The translations under genes were made by a program, and so were the position numbers. Below the pieces are notes generated by a model, which was not told the origin of the DNA, ran no database searches, and saw only the letters and a program-made list of their open reading frames with translations. Shown piece after piece: positions 7,064 through 14,888 of a stretch of 27,525 nucleotides of DNA. The number at the start of each line of letters is the position of its first letter. Within the stretch, counting starts at the first letter, position 1. The DNA is from an uncultured Collinsella sp. (lineage in GTDB: Bacteria > Actinomycetota > Coriobacteriia > Coriobacteriales > Coriobacteriaceae), in NCBI GenBank assembly GCA_958415625.1, contig CATYZI010000030.1, positions 1-27,525 of the forward strand. The letters are read 5' to 3'.

Positions 7064-8308
7064 ATGGCAGCTCGCGTCTGCCTGGTCCACTATCACGAGG
7101 TTGGACTGAAGGGCAAGAACCGCGCACATTTTGAGCATATCCTCATGGATAACATCAAGGCGGCCTTGGCCGCCTTTTCCGTGAACGCCGTGTCTCGAAT
7201 TTCCGGTTATATCCTCGTGACCTTTAACGAGCATCAGGCCGACGAGGCGGCGCGTGTCATCCGCACCGTCCCCGGCGTTGCCCGTGTGTCTTTGGCGTAT
7301 CACACCAACCGCGACCCGCAGGAGTACTGCGCCGCCGCCGTGAAGGCGCTGCGCGAGTTTGGTTCCTTCGATTCGTTTAAGGTGCACGCCAAGCGCTCCA
7401 ATACTGACTATGAGCTCACCTCGATCGATATCAATCGTCAGGTGGGCGAGGTGCTGTGTGAGGCCTTTCCCGATAAAAAGGTTCAAATGCACGACCCCGA
7501 TGCGATGGTGCACGTACTGGTGGTCCAGGGTAGCGTTTATGTGTACGCGCGCTCCGAGCGCGGCGTGGGCGGTCTGCCGGTGGGTTCTGCCGGCAAGGTC
7601 GTGACGCTGCTGTCGTCGGGTATCGATTCTCCGGTGGCGACCTGGATGCTCGCGCGCCGCGGCGCGGTGTGCGTGCCGGTACATTTCTCCGGTCGTCCGC
7701 AGACGCCCGATACGAGTGAGTATTTGGTGCAGGACATCATCCGTGCGCTTGAGCCGGGTGTCCAGATCGGCCGCCTGTACGTGGTGCCGTTTGGCGACTG
7801 CCAGCGTGAGATTTCGGTCACCTGTCCCAGCAACCTGCGCGTGATCATGTATCGCCGCATTATGTATTCGGTTGCTGAGCGCATTGCACACATCGAGGGT
7901 GCCAAGGCCATCGTTACGGGCGAATCGCTTGGGCAGGTTGCCTCCCAGACGCTTGAGAACATCATGGCCGTTAACGAGGCCGTGAAGATCCCCGTGTTCC
8001 GTCCTCTCATCGGTTCGGACAAGCAGGAGATCATCGCACGCGCCGAGGAGATCGGTACCTTCGATATCTCGACTGAGGCCGCTCCCGACTGCTGCACGCT
8101 GTTTATGCCGCGCCGTCCCGAGACGCACGCTAAACTCGATGCCGTGCATGAGGCCTGGGAGTTGTTCGATCACGAGGAGATGATTGAGCGCCTGCTCAAG
8201 CAGACCGAGTACATCGACTTCGAGAGCAACACATATAAGGCCCCTAAGACCTTAAAACGCAAACATTCGGAGCTTGCTCCGCGTGAGATTTACCAAGATC
8301 ACGAGTAA
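7064..8308 (+). CDS. thiI: tRNA 4-thiouridine sulfurtransferase ThiI
   Basis: This 414-residue protein makes 4-thiouridine at position 8 of tRNA and in many bacteria feeds sulfur to thiamine thiazole synthesis. An N-terminal ferredoxin-like and THUMP region is followed by the PP-loop ATPase motif SSGIDSPVA at residues 184-192. A cysteine pair at 343-344 (PDCCTLF) lies where the family has its catalytic cysteine. The C-terminal rhodanese domain of the E. coli enzyme is absent, as in Bacillus. ATG 7064 directly abuts the rpoZ stop, and the nearest purine box, AAGGT at 7046, is too far to be convincing, so coupling is likely. No cysteine desulfurase gene lies next to it. Confidence 0.95.
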   Translation: MAARVCLVHYHEVGLKGKNRAHFEHILMDNIKAALAAFSVNAVSRISGYILVTFNEHQADEAARVIRTVPGVARVSLAYHTNRDPQEYCAAAVKALREFGSFDSFKVHAKRSNTDYELTSIDINRQVGEVLCEAFPDKKVQMHDPDAMVHVLVVQGSVYVYARSERGVGGLPVGSAGKVVTLLSSGIDSPVATWMLARRGAVCVPVHFSGRPQTPDTSEYLVQDIIRALEPGVQIGRLYVVPFGDCQREISVTCPSNLRVIMYRRIMYSVAERIAHIEGAKAIVTGESLGQVASQTLENIMAVNEAVKIPVFRPLIGSDKQEIIARAEEIGTFDISTEAAPDCCTLFMPRRPETHAKLDAVHEAWELFDHEEMIERLLKQTEYIDFESNTYKAPKTLKRKHSELAPREIYQDHE

Positions 8309-8318
8309 ATTTGTGCAT

Positions 8319-8351
8319 AGACCGACGATGCGCCTGCATCGTCGGTCTTTT
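8319..8351 (+). terminator. Intrinsic terminator after thiI
   Basis: A perfect 13-base-pair stem (8319-8331 with 8336-8348) with a GCCT loop is followed by four T residues. It closes the mihF-gmk-rpoZ-thiI unit ten bases after the thiI stop. Confidence 0.9.
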
Positions 8352-8521
8352 GATATCTGGGCATTTTGCGGCTAAGTGTTCATTTGCTGACGTGCGCCTG
8401 AATAAATGGACATTATTTCGCAAGGTTTTGGTCAGCTTTTGGTTTGACTGCGAAAACTGGTTTTGGGGCGTGGCTGCTGCGGAACTTCTTTCCTGACACG
8501 ATGGTGTTGGGAGGTTTTGCT
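8352..8521. other. AT-richer gap upstream of comEA with repeats
   Basis: This 170-base gap is visibly richer in A and T than its surroundings. It contains an inverted repeat, 8377-8385 (TGTTCATTT) with 8404-8412 (AAATGGACA), eight Watson-Crick pairs and one G-T across an 18-base spacer. Downstream the heptamer TTTTGGT occurs at 8425-8431 and 8437-8443, and TTTTGG again at 8461-8466. No promoter with both boxes is clear. It presumably holds the control region for comEA-comEC. Confidence 0.4.
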
Positions 8522-9235
8522 ATGGCGCAGCGCGAACAACACGAACGAGTCAAAAAGATGGACCGCTGGGCGGGCAAACTGCTCCGTCATAAGGCAGTGG
8601 TGATGGCGATACTGGTCGTCATTGCGATGGCGAGTGGACTGGCAATGGCGAACCTTGGCGGCGGTGCCGGCGGTGTGTCGTTTGAGCGCACTGATGGTTC
8701 GGGCACGTTAGTGGAGCCGGGATCCGGCGATGCTTCGAGCGGAAAGACATCCGAAGGCTCTTCGTCTAAGGCGTCTGCCGCGGCAGAGGTTTATGTCGAT
8801 GTTGATGGCGCCGTTGTGTCGCCCGGTGTATATCGTCTCAAGGACGGCGCGCGAGTGGCTCAGGCGATTGATGCCGCCGGCGGGCTGGCGCCCGAGGCAG
8901 ACGTTACGGGGCTCAATCGGGCATCTAAGGTCGTCGATGGACAGAAGATTCACGTTCCAACGGTAGGGGAGCAGCAGGCGTCCATTGCGGAAGCCGGTGT
9001 TGATGGTGGGGCTTCCGCATCATCGGGCGTTAGTGGCGCAACAGGCCTAGTAAACATCAATACGGCAAGCGCAGAAGAGCTGCAGACGCTTTCGGGCATT
9101 GGTCCCTCCATGGCCCAGTCGATTATCGATGAGCGGACAAAGAACGGTGCTTTCGCCTCGGTTGACGATCTGATGCGTGTGTCGGGAATCGGCGAGAAGA
9201 AGCTTGCCAAAATCAAAGATTGCATCTGCGTATGA
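8522..9235 (+). CDS. comEA: ComEA-type DNA-binding competence protein
   Basis: A 237-residue membrane-anchored DNA receptor. A single hydrophobic helix at about residues 24-45 follows a basic cytoplasmic start. A low-complexity Gly/Ser linker leads to a SLBB-type domain (about 90-147), then a second linker, then the helix-hairpin-helix DNA-binding domain (about 176-237) with NINTASAEELQTLSGIGP and VSGIGEKKL. The family binds double-stranded DNA outside the membrane and passes it to ComEC. I chose ATG 8522 because GGGAGG (8509-8514) is seven bases upstream; earlier in-frame ATG 8501 and TTG 8444 lack such a site. Its stop overlaps the comEC start as ATGA. Confidence 0.93.
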   Translation: MAQREQHERVKKMDRWAGKLLRHKAVVMAILVVIAMASGLAMANLGGGAGGVSFERTDGSGTLVEPGSGDASSGKTSEGSSSKASAAAEVYVDVDGAVVSPGVYRLKDGARVAQAIDAAGGLAPEADVTGLNRASKVVDGQKIHVPTVGEQQASIAEAGVDGGASASSGVSGATGLVNINTASAEELQTLSGIGPSMAQSIIDERTKNGAFASVDDLMRVSGIGEKKLAKIKDCICV

Positions 9236-11535
9236 GTGCGACCGAGCGTGAGCACGTGATGCCTCCACGGCCATTATTGCCGTGGACGATGGCCCTTTGT
9301 GCCGGCTTGTGTGCGAGTTGCGGCTTGGTGCTTAACGTGGCGGCTGATGCGCTACTAGGAGAAGGACTGACTTCCGTCACGTTACTCTGGGGCATTCCCG
9401 TTGTGGCTGTAGCGTTCGTCGTATTGGCTCGGTCTTGCATGCGTCTTGTGCGATGGAAGCGATGGCTGTATGCCGCGGCGGTCGGACTCGTGGCAGGAGC
9501 GATCGTGTCCGCGGGGTGGGCGATAGGTGCCCTCCGAGCTTCCGTCGCTCTGGATGGACGGGCTGCAAGCAGTCTTGAGTTCGTCGTTCAGAGCGATCCG
9601 TCTATCAACGACGATGCGTATTCCTATACCTGTGACGCGATCGCGGACGGTTGGCGCGTGGGTGCCGTTCGATTATCGTGCGATCGCGAGCTCAGTGCTG
9701 GGTCGCGCGTGCGTGTCATCGGCCGCGTTTCGCGCTTCGAGAATGATGCGTATGGGCGTTCGCGCGTGCTTCGGGGTGAGCTGCGCAAGGTTAAGACTGT
9801 CCGGATTGTGTCGATCGATGGGGGTTCTCCAGGGCCGTTGCTTCGGCTGCGAAATGAGCTACTTACCGCCATTGCTCCCGCGACCGATCCGGCGCGCTCG
9901 CTCATTGCCGGCGTTGTCTGCGGACGTTCGTCCGAGCTGCGCGCTCAGCCGGCGGGCGAATGGTTTTCGGTGACGGGAACGGCGCATCTCATTGCTGTTT
10001 CGGGAAGTCATCTTGCCGTCGTAGGGTTTGTGATCGAGGGCGCCCTGCAAAAGACACGCTGCTCGCGTGGGTTGCAGCGGGCGCTTTTTGCGGCAACGCT
10101 TGTGGCCTACGCCGCCTTTACAGGTGCATCGCCCTCGGCTGTTCGTGCGTGCTGCATGGTGTTCGCGACGCTTGTCGCCAACGGTGCCGGGCGTCGCCGC
10201 CACGGCATCTCTGCGCTCTTTGTGACCATGTCGATTTTTTTGCTACTCCGTCCAACGGTGCTGTTCGAGATGGGCTTTCAGCTTTCGTGTGCCAGCGTCT
10301 TTGCCATCTTGTGCTTTTGCCCGTATGTCACCTACGCTTTGGGCGAGTTAGGCGTGCCGGCGGGCATTGCCGGTATACTTTCCGTCACGCTCTGCTCGCA
10401 GCTGGCAACGCTTCCCATCACCGTTCCCGCATTCGGTACCTTTTCGCTCATTGCCCCGATTGCAAATGCCGTGATCGGCCCGGTGGTGAGCGTGTTGCTT
10501 GCTGTTTCGATTGTGCTGGCGCCGTGCTCGCTCGTGCCCCTGTTGCGACCCTGGGCGCTTGTGGTGCCCATGGTTGCCGCACGCTGTGCGCTGTTCTTTG
10601 AGCAGCTCTTCGCAGCCGTGCCGGGTGCGTCCGTGAGCGTGCCGCCCGATAGCATGTGGATTTACCTAGTGCCGTGTTTGCTGGCGGTTCTGCTGGTCTG
10701 GTGGCCTCGACCCCGTGCACGTCCTATGGCGGTGGGGCTTGCATGTCTGGTGCTCTTGGCTGCGATTCCGTACGTCTATTGGGATCGATTTGCTCCGCCT
10801 TCGGTGACGGTGCTCGATGTGGGCCAGGCCGATGCGATTCTTATCCGCCAGGGCGGCGCAGTAGCGCTCGTCGACTGTGGGCTCGACGAGCGTGTGGTGG
10901 CGGCGTTGGTTCGCAATAACGTGCACCATATCGATGCCGTCTTTGTGACGCATTGGGATGAGGACCACTGGGGTGGTTTGCCTGCCGTGCTCGAACAGTT
11001 TTCGGTCGGAACGATTGCCGTGGCGGCGGATGCGCTGGAGGATGCTCCTGCCGAGGTATTGAACCGCCCTAGCGTGGAGTATCGGCAGGTGCGCCGTGGG
11101 GATACGGTCGACATCGGCTCATTTTGCGCCCGCGTGATGTGGCCATTCGAGTCCGTGGATGGCGAGGGAAATGAGGACTCGCTTGTCCTGCTGCTCTCCT
11201 ATGTTCAGGAGGGCAAGGGCCTGCGCATGCTCCTCACCGGTGATGCCGAACTCGATCAAGAACGGGAATTCGTGCAGGAGGTGGGGGATATCGATGTCCT
11301 TAAACTTGGGCATCACGGCTCCAAGGTTTCAGTCGATGGCGAGTTGCTGGACGTCCTGAAGCCCGAGCTTTCCCTCGCGAGCGCGGGTGAGGGGAATCGA
11401 TACGGCCATCCGTCCGCTGCCTGCATCGATGCCGTTAAGGAAGCGGGCGGCGTGTTCGCGTGCACCATCGAACACGGAGACATTACCGTCACGCCGACTG
11501 CGAATGGCTTTGCGATGCGATGCCAGCGACCGTGA
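9232..11535 (+). CDS. comEC: ComEC/Rec2 DNA uptake channel
   Basis: A 767-residue polytopic membrane protein that carries single-stranded DNA into the cell. Two or three N-terminal membrane helices precede an extracellular region. Then comes the competence domain, with HLIAVSGSHLAVVGF and a long run of hydrophobic helices, and a C-terminal metallo-beta-lactamase-like domain from about residue 525. In the latter, H574 and H579 of THWDEDHWGG, LLTGDAE and LGHHGSK are the expected motifs. The start is placed at ATG 9232, overlapping the comEA stop; ATG 9259 is a possible alternative. No comEB lies between them. The domain set is complete, so the protein should be functional. Confidence 0.94.
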   Translation: MSATEREHVMPPRPLLPWTMALCAGLCASCGLVLNVAADALLGEGLTSVTLLWGIPVVAVAFVVLARSCMRLVRWKRWLYAAAVGLVAGAIVSAGWAIGALRASVALDGRAASSLEFVVQSDPSINDDAYSYTCDAIADGWRVGAVRLSCDRELSAGSRVRVIGRVSRFENDAYGRSRVLRGELRKVKTVRIVSIDGGSPGPLLRLRNELLTAIAPATDPARSLIAGVVCGRSSELRAQPAGEWFSVTGTAHLIAVSGSHLAVVGFVIEGALQKTRCSRGLQRALFAATLVAYAAFTGASPSAVRACCMVFATLVANGAGRRRHGISALFVTMSIFLLLRPTVLFEMGFQLSCASVFAILCFCPYVTYALGELGVPAGIAGILSVTLCSQLATLPITVPAFGTFSLIAPIANAVIGPVVSVLLAVSIVLAPCSLVPLLRPWALVVPMVAARCALFFEQLFAAVPGASVSVPPDSMWIYLVPCLLAVLLVWWPRPRARPMAVGLACLVLLAAIPYVYWDRFAPPSVTVLDVGQADAILIRQGGAVALVDCGLDERVVAALVRNNVHHIDAVFVTHWDEDHWGGLPAVLEQFSVGTIAVAADALEDAPAEVLNRPSVEYRQVRRGDTVDIGSFCARVMWPFESVDGEGNEDSLVLLLSYVQEGKGLRMLLTGDAELDQEREFVQEVGDIDVLKLGHHGSKVSVDGELLDVLKPELSLASAGEGNRYGHPSAACIDAVKEAGGVFACTIEHGDITVTPTANGFAMRCQRP

Positions 11536-11543
11536 CGACGTCG

Positions 11544-11573
11544 TTGGCGTGTGGTGGGCCCCTGGGCTAGAAT
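11544..11573 (+). promoter_or_regulatory. Candidate promoter of holA
   Basis: TTGGCG at 11544-11549 (four of six matches to the -35 box) and TAGAAT at 11568-11573 (five of six matches to the -10 box) are separated by 18 bases. It starts eight bases past the comEC stop, and transcription would begin near 11580, giving a leader of about 35 bases before holA. The GGGC before the -10 resembles other candidate promoters in this window. Confidence 0.55.
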
Positions 11574-11613
11574 GACACGGAACGAATACGAAGGCCTGCG
11601 GGAGGGGAGCGCA

Positions 11614-12576
11614 ATGTCCGAAACCGGTCTGCTGCCGGCATATCTGATCGTCGGTACCGACGGAGTCAAGCGCGATCACGCCGTCTCGCGTATGAAAGCG
11701 CGTCTGGAAAAGTCGGGTATGGTCGAGTTCAACCTCGACGAACGCGACATGACCAAGGACCCCGATATCGAGTCGATCATTGGCTCGCTCAATACTTTTC
11801 CCATGGGCAGCGAGTTTCGTCTGGTAATCCTCGATGGCTGCTCAAAGCTCGCCAAGTCGGTTTCAGAGCCGCTCGTCGAATACCTCACAAGTCCCAGTCC
11901 TACGACGGTCTGCCTCATCATCGCCGACTCACTTGCCAAGAACACGCGTCTGTTCAAGGCGATCGCAAAGCTCGATAAGAAGGCCGTGATCGATTGCTCG
12001 GGCACCAAGCGCTGGGAGCTGCCGCGCCGCGTGCAGCAGATGGCCACACAGCACGGCAAGTCTATCTCCACGGCTGCTGCCGAGGAGCTCGTCTCGCGCT
12101 CGGGCGAGAACACGCGCATGCTCGATAACGACCTCGCTAAGCTTGCTCAGATGGTCGAGGCGCCCCAGATTGAGCTTGCCGATGTGGAGCGTTGGATCGT
12201 GCGTACGGCCGAGGTTCAGCCCTGGGACTTCCTCAACGCCGTCTCGGCCCGCGATATGCAGCGTTCGCTCGAGCTCTTTAAGCTTTTGCCCTCCAAGAGC
12301 TACGTGTGGACCTATACGCTGCTATGCGGTCGCATCCGTGAGCTGATCGTTGCCAAGGCGCTCGATGCGCGCGGACAGGGTCGTGAGCTGGCCGCAACGC
12401 TCAAGCTCCAGTCCTGGCAGGTCAAGAATCACCTGACCTGGGCACGTCGCTTTTCGATGGCAGAGCTCGTCGCAGCGCTCGAGGGTGCGGTCGATGTGGA
12501 GCTCGCGCTCAAGGGTTCGGCCGATTCTCAGACTGCGCTTTTGCTCTGGATTACGAACATCTTGAGAAAATCGTGA
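11614..12576 (+). CDS. holA: DNA polymerase III delta subunit (clamp loader)
   Basis: A 320-residue protein of the HolA family, the clamp-loader subunit that opens the beta sliding clamp. The N-terminal part LLPAYLIVGTDGVKRDHAV stands in the position of the degenerate P-loop of delta subunits. TFPMGSEFRLVIL and the RSGENTRMLDNDLAKLA segment (about residues 177-193) match conserved family blocks. The length is in the usual 320-345 range. ATG 11614 lies six bases after a GGAGGGG box. The comEC-holA-rpsT order is widely conserved in Gram-positive genomes and supports the assignment. Confidence 0.92.
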   Translation: MSETGLLPAYLIVGTDGVKRDHAVSRMKARLEKSGMVEFNLDERDMTKDPDIESIIGSLNTFPMGSEFRLVILDGCSKLAKSVSEPLVEYLTSPSPTTVCLIIADSLAKNTRLFKAIAKLDKKAVIDCSGTKRWELPRRVQQMATQHGKSISTAAAEELVSRSGENTRMLDNDLAKLAQMVEAPQIELADVERWIVRTAEVQPWDFLNAVSARDMQRSLELFKLLPSKSYVWTYTLLCGRIRELIVAKALDARGQGRELAATLKLQSWQVKNHLTWARRFSMAELVAALEGAVDVELALKGSADSQTALLLWITNILRKS

Positions 12577-12625
12577 TGATACCTGCCTATTTGACAAATT
12601 CGTTCTATCCCTTTGAGGGGGAGCG

Positions 12626-12634
12626 TGCTATAGT
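12626..12634 (+). promoter_or_regulatory. Extended -10 promoter of rpsT
   Basis: TGCTATAGT is an extended -10 element (TGn then TATAGT, five of six). No -35 box sits at the right distance. A perfect TTGACA occurs at 12591-12596 but is 32 bases away from this -10 and has no good -10 of its own. Transcription would start near 12641 and leave a leader of about 70 bases. Confidence 0.5.
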
Positions 12635-12709
12635 AGGCGCTTGCATGACCTCACCGTGTCTCAGAGGTGTCATACATTTTTTGCAAGGAACTCGAAAGGA
12701 ACTCCAGAA

Positions 12710-12976
12710 GTGGCAAACATCAAGTCTCAGAAGAAGCGTATCCGCACCAATGAGGCAGCTCGCATGCGTAACAAGGCTGTCAAGTCCGAGCTCAAGACGC
12801 TGACCAAGCACGTTCAGTCCGCCGTCGCCGAGGGCGACGCCGAGAAGGCCCAGGCTGCCCTCAAGACCGTCACCAAGCGTCTCGACATGGCTGCCGCCAA
12901 GCATGTCATCCACAAGAACCAGGCTTCCAACCGCAAGTCCGGTCTTGCCAAGCTCGTGAACAGCATCAACGCCTAA
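12710..12976 (+). CDS. rpsT: 30S ribosomal protein S20
   Basis: An 88-residue, strongly basic protein beginning MANIKSQKKRIRTNE, which is diagnostic of S20. The length is standard. S20 binds 16S rRNA early in assembly of the small subunit. The start is GTG 12710, placed by the family's N-terminus and an AAAGGA box at 12695-12700; an upstream in-frame ATG at 12641 would add residues not found in the family. The leader can form a five-pair stem (12649-12653 with 12665-12669, approximately) and an outer TTGCA/TGCAA pairing, but any autoregulation is only inferred. A strong terminator follows. Confidence 0.96.
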   Translation: MANIKSQKKRIRTNEAARMRNKAVKSELKTLTKHVQSAVAEGDAEKAQAALKTVTKRLDMAAAKHVIHKNQASNRKSGLAKLVNSINA

Positions 12977-13010
12977 GTTGTAAATTTCACACCACACAGA
13001 TTACGCGCAT

Positions 13011-13047
13011 AAATGGAGCCTGTTTTATGGAACAGGCTCCATTTTTT
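13011..13047 (+). terminator. Intrinsic terminator after rpsT
   Basis: A perfect 14-base-pair stem (13011-13024 with 13031-13044) with a TTATGG loop. T residues run from 13042 to 13047, so the U-tract partly overlaps the stem. It insulates rpsT from lepA, whose candidate promoter begins directly afterwards. Confidence 0.92.
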
Positions 13048-13059
13048 GTACCGCTCGGG

Positions 13060-13065
13060 TAAGAT
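13060..13065 (+). promoter_or_regulatory. Candidate -10 box of lepA, leaderless start
   Basis: TAAGAT matches five of six... positions only loosely (T, A, A at position 5 shifted); strictly it shares TA, position 5 or 6 and the final T with TATAAT, so it is a moderate match. It follows CTCGGG, the same context as the dnaJ promoter at 17178. The lepA ATG at 13073 is seven bases after the box, exactly where transcription would start, so the mRNA may lack a leader. No clear -35 box is present because the region overlaps the rpsT terminator. Confidence 0.4.
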
Positions 13066-13072
13066 AGTCCGC

Positions 13073-14884
13073 ATGAATACTTCAATTGACATTTCCCACA
13101 TCCGCAACTTCTCGATTGTTGCGCACATCGACCATGGCAAGTCCACGATCAGTGACCGCATCCTCGAGCTCACCCATACCGTCGACGAGCGCGATATGGA
13201 GTCGCAGCTACTCGATACGATGGACATCGAGCGCGAGCGCGGCATTACGATCAAGTCCAATGCCGTCCGCGTCTCCTATGATGCCGACGACGGCGAGACG
13301 TATCAGTTCAACCTGATCGATACGCCGGGCCACGTGGACTTTACCTACGAGGTCTCGCGTTCGCTGGCCGCCTGCGAGGGCGCGGTACTGGTCGTCGACG
13401 CCACGCAGGGCGTCGAGGCGCAGACCGTCTCCAACGCTACGCTCGCCATGAATGCCAACCTGGACATCGTGCCCGCCATCAACAAGATTGACCTGCCCTC
13501 GGCACACCCCGACGAGGTTAAGACCGAGATTGAGGACGACCTGGCAATTCCCGCCGACGATGCCGTATGCGTGTCGGGCAAGACCGGCGAGGGCATCCAT
13601 GACCTGTTGGAGTCCATCGTCTTTTTGATTTCGCCGCCCAAGGGCGATGCCTCGGCGCCGCTCAAGGCACTCATTCTTGACTCGTATTTTGACGAGTACC
13701 GCGGCGTCGTCGCTACGGTGCGCGTCTTTGACGGTTCCATCAAAAAGGGCGACACTCTGCGCATGATGCAGGCCAAGGGCGACTTTTTGGTCGACGGCGT
13801 GGGCGTCAAGCGTCCCGCCGAGACCCCGGTCGATGCACTGACCGTCGGCGAGGTCGGCTATGTGGTCACAGGTCTGAAGGACCCCGAGGCCGTGCGCGTG
13901 GGCGACACCCTTACCTGGGCGTCAAATCCCTGCCCCGAGCCGCTGCCGGGCTATCGCGAGGCCAAGCCCATGGTCTACACGGGCTTGTTCCCCATCGACA
14001 ATAAAGATTACGAGAACCTCCGCGACGCTCTCGACAAGCTGCACGTCAACGATCCGTCGTTGGTATGGGAGCCCGAGACGTCGGTGGCGCTGGGCTTTGG
14101 CTTCCGCGTGGGCTTCCTGGGCCTGCTGCACATGGAGGTCGTCAAGGAGCGCCTGGAGCGTGAGTTCAACCTGGACCTCATTGCCACGAGCCCCTCGGTG
14201 GACTATCACGTCTACAAGACCGATGGCGAGATGATCGATGTTCGCAGCCCGCAGGATCTTCCCGAGGCCACGCGCATCGAGCGTATCGAGGAGCCCTACC
14301 TCAAGGCCAAGATCATCTGCCCGCCCGAGTACACGGGTGCCGTCATGCAGCTTGCCATCGAGCATCGCGGCATCACGACCGATATGATCCACCTGACGAG
14401 CAAATCGGTCGAGATGCGTTTCGACATGCCGCTCGCCGAGCTCATCTTGGACTTCTTCGACCAGCTCAAGAGTCGCACCAAGGGCTATGCCTCGCTCGAC
14501 TACGAGTTCAACGAGTACCGTCCCTCCGAGCTCGTGAAGCTCGATATTTTGCTTTCGGGCGACGAGGTGGACGCGCTTTCGTTTATCGTCCATAAGGACA
14601 AGGCATATGGCCTGGCCCGCGGCCTGTGCGACAAGCTCAAGGAGATTATCCCGCGCCAGCTGTTCGAGGTGCCTATCCAGGGCGCCATCGGCAACAAGAT
14701 CATCGCCCGCTCCACCGTCAAGGCGCGCCGCAAGGACGTTTTGGCCAAGTGCTACGGCGGCGATATCTCGCGTAAGCGCAAGCTGCTCGAGAAGCAGAAA
14801 GAGGGCAAGAAGCGCATGAAGGCCATCGGCTCGGTCGAGGTTCCGCAGGAGGCCTTCATGGCGATCCTCAAGGTGGACGAGTAG
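13073..14884 (+). CDS. lepA: Elongation factor 4 (LepA GTPase)
   Basis: A 603-residue translational GTPase, the usual length. It binds the ribosome and influences back-translocation and small-subunit biogenesis. The P-loop AHIDHGKST is at residues 17-25; DTPGHVDF and NKIDLPSA are the G3 and G4 motifs. The EF-G-like domains and the LepA-specific C-terminal domain (SYASLDYEFNEY-like block, then LARGLCDKLKEIIPRQ and RKRKLLEKQKEGKKRM) are all present. ATG 13073 fits the family start (RNFSIVAHIDHGKST follows at once) but has no Shine-Dalgarno sequence. An in-frame ATG at 13013 lies inside the rpsT terminator and is rejected. Confidence 0.97.
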   Translation: MNTSIDISHIRNFSIVAHIDHGKSTISDRILELTHTVDERDMESQLLDTMDIERERGITIKSNAVRVSYDADDGETYQFNLIDTPGHVDFTYEVSRSLAACEGAVLVVDATQGVEAQTVSNATLAMNANLDIVPAINKIDLPSAHPDEVKTEIEDDLAIPADDAVCVSGKTGEGIHDLLESIVFLISPPKGDASAPLKALILDSYFDEYRGVVATVRVFDGSIKKGDTLRMMQAKGDFLVDGVGVKRPAETPVDALTVGEVGYVVTGLKDPEAVRVGDTLTWASNPCPEPLPGYREAKPMVYTGLFPIDNKDYENLRDALDKLHVNDPSLVWEPETSVALGFGFRVGFLGLLHMEVVKERLEREFNLDLIATSPSVDYHVYKTDGEMIDVRSPQDLPEATRIERIEEPYLKAKIICPPEYTGAVMQLAIEHRGITTDMIHLTSKSVEMRFDMPLAELILDFFDQLKSRTKGYASLDYEFNEYRPSELVKLDILLSGDEVDALSFIVHKDKAYGLARGLCDKLKEIIPRQLFEVPIQGAIGNKIIARSTVKARRKDVLAKCYGGDISRKRKLLEKQKEGKKRMKAIGSVEVPQEAFMAILKVDE

Positions 14885-14888
14885 GTTC

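Noticed and set aside
6692..8173. Minus-strand open frame of 493 codons opposite rpoZ and thiI
   Set aside because: This is a shadow of the real genes; it overlaps three of them and has no family resemblance.
13013..13072. Upstream ATG at 13013 as start of lepA, adding 20 residues
   Set aside because: It lies inside the stem of the rpsT terminator, and the family begins with the block just after ATG 13073.
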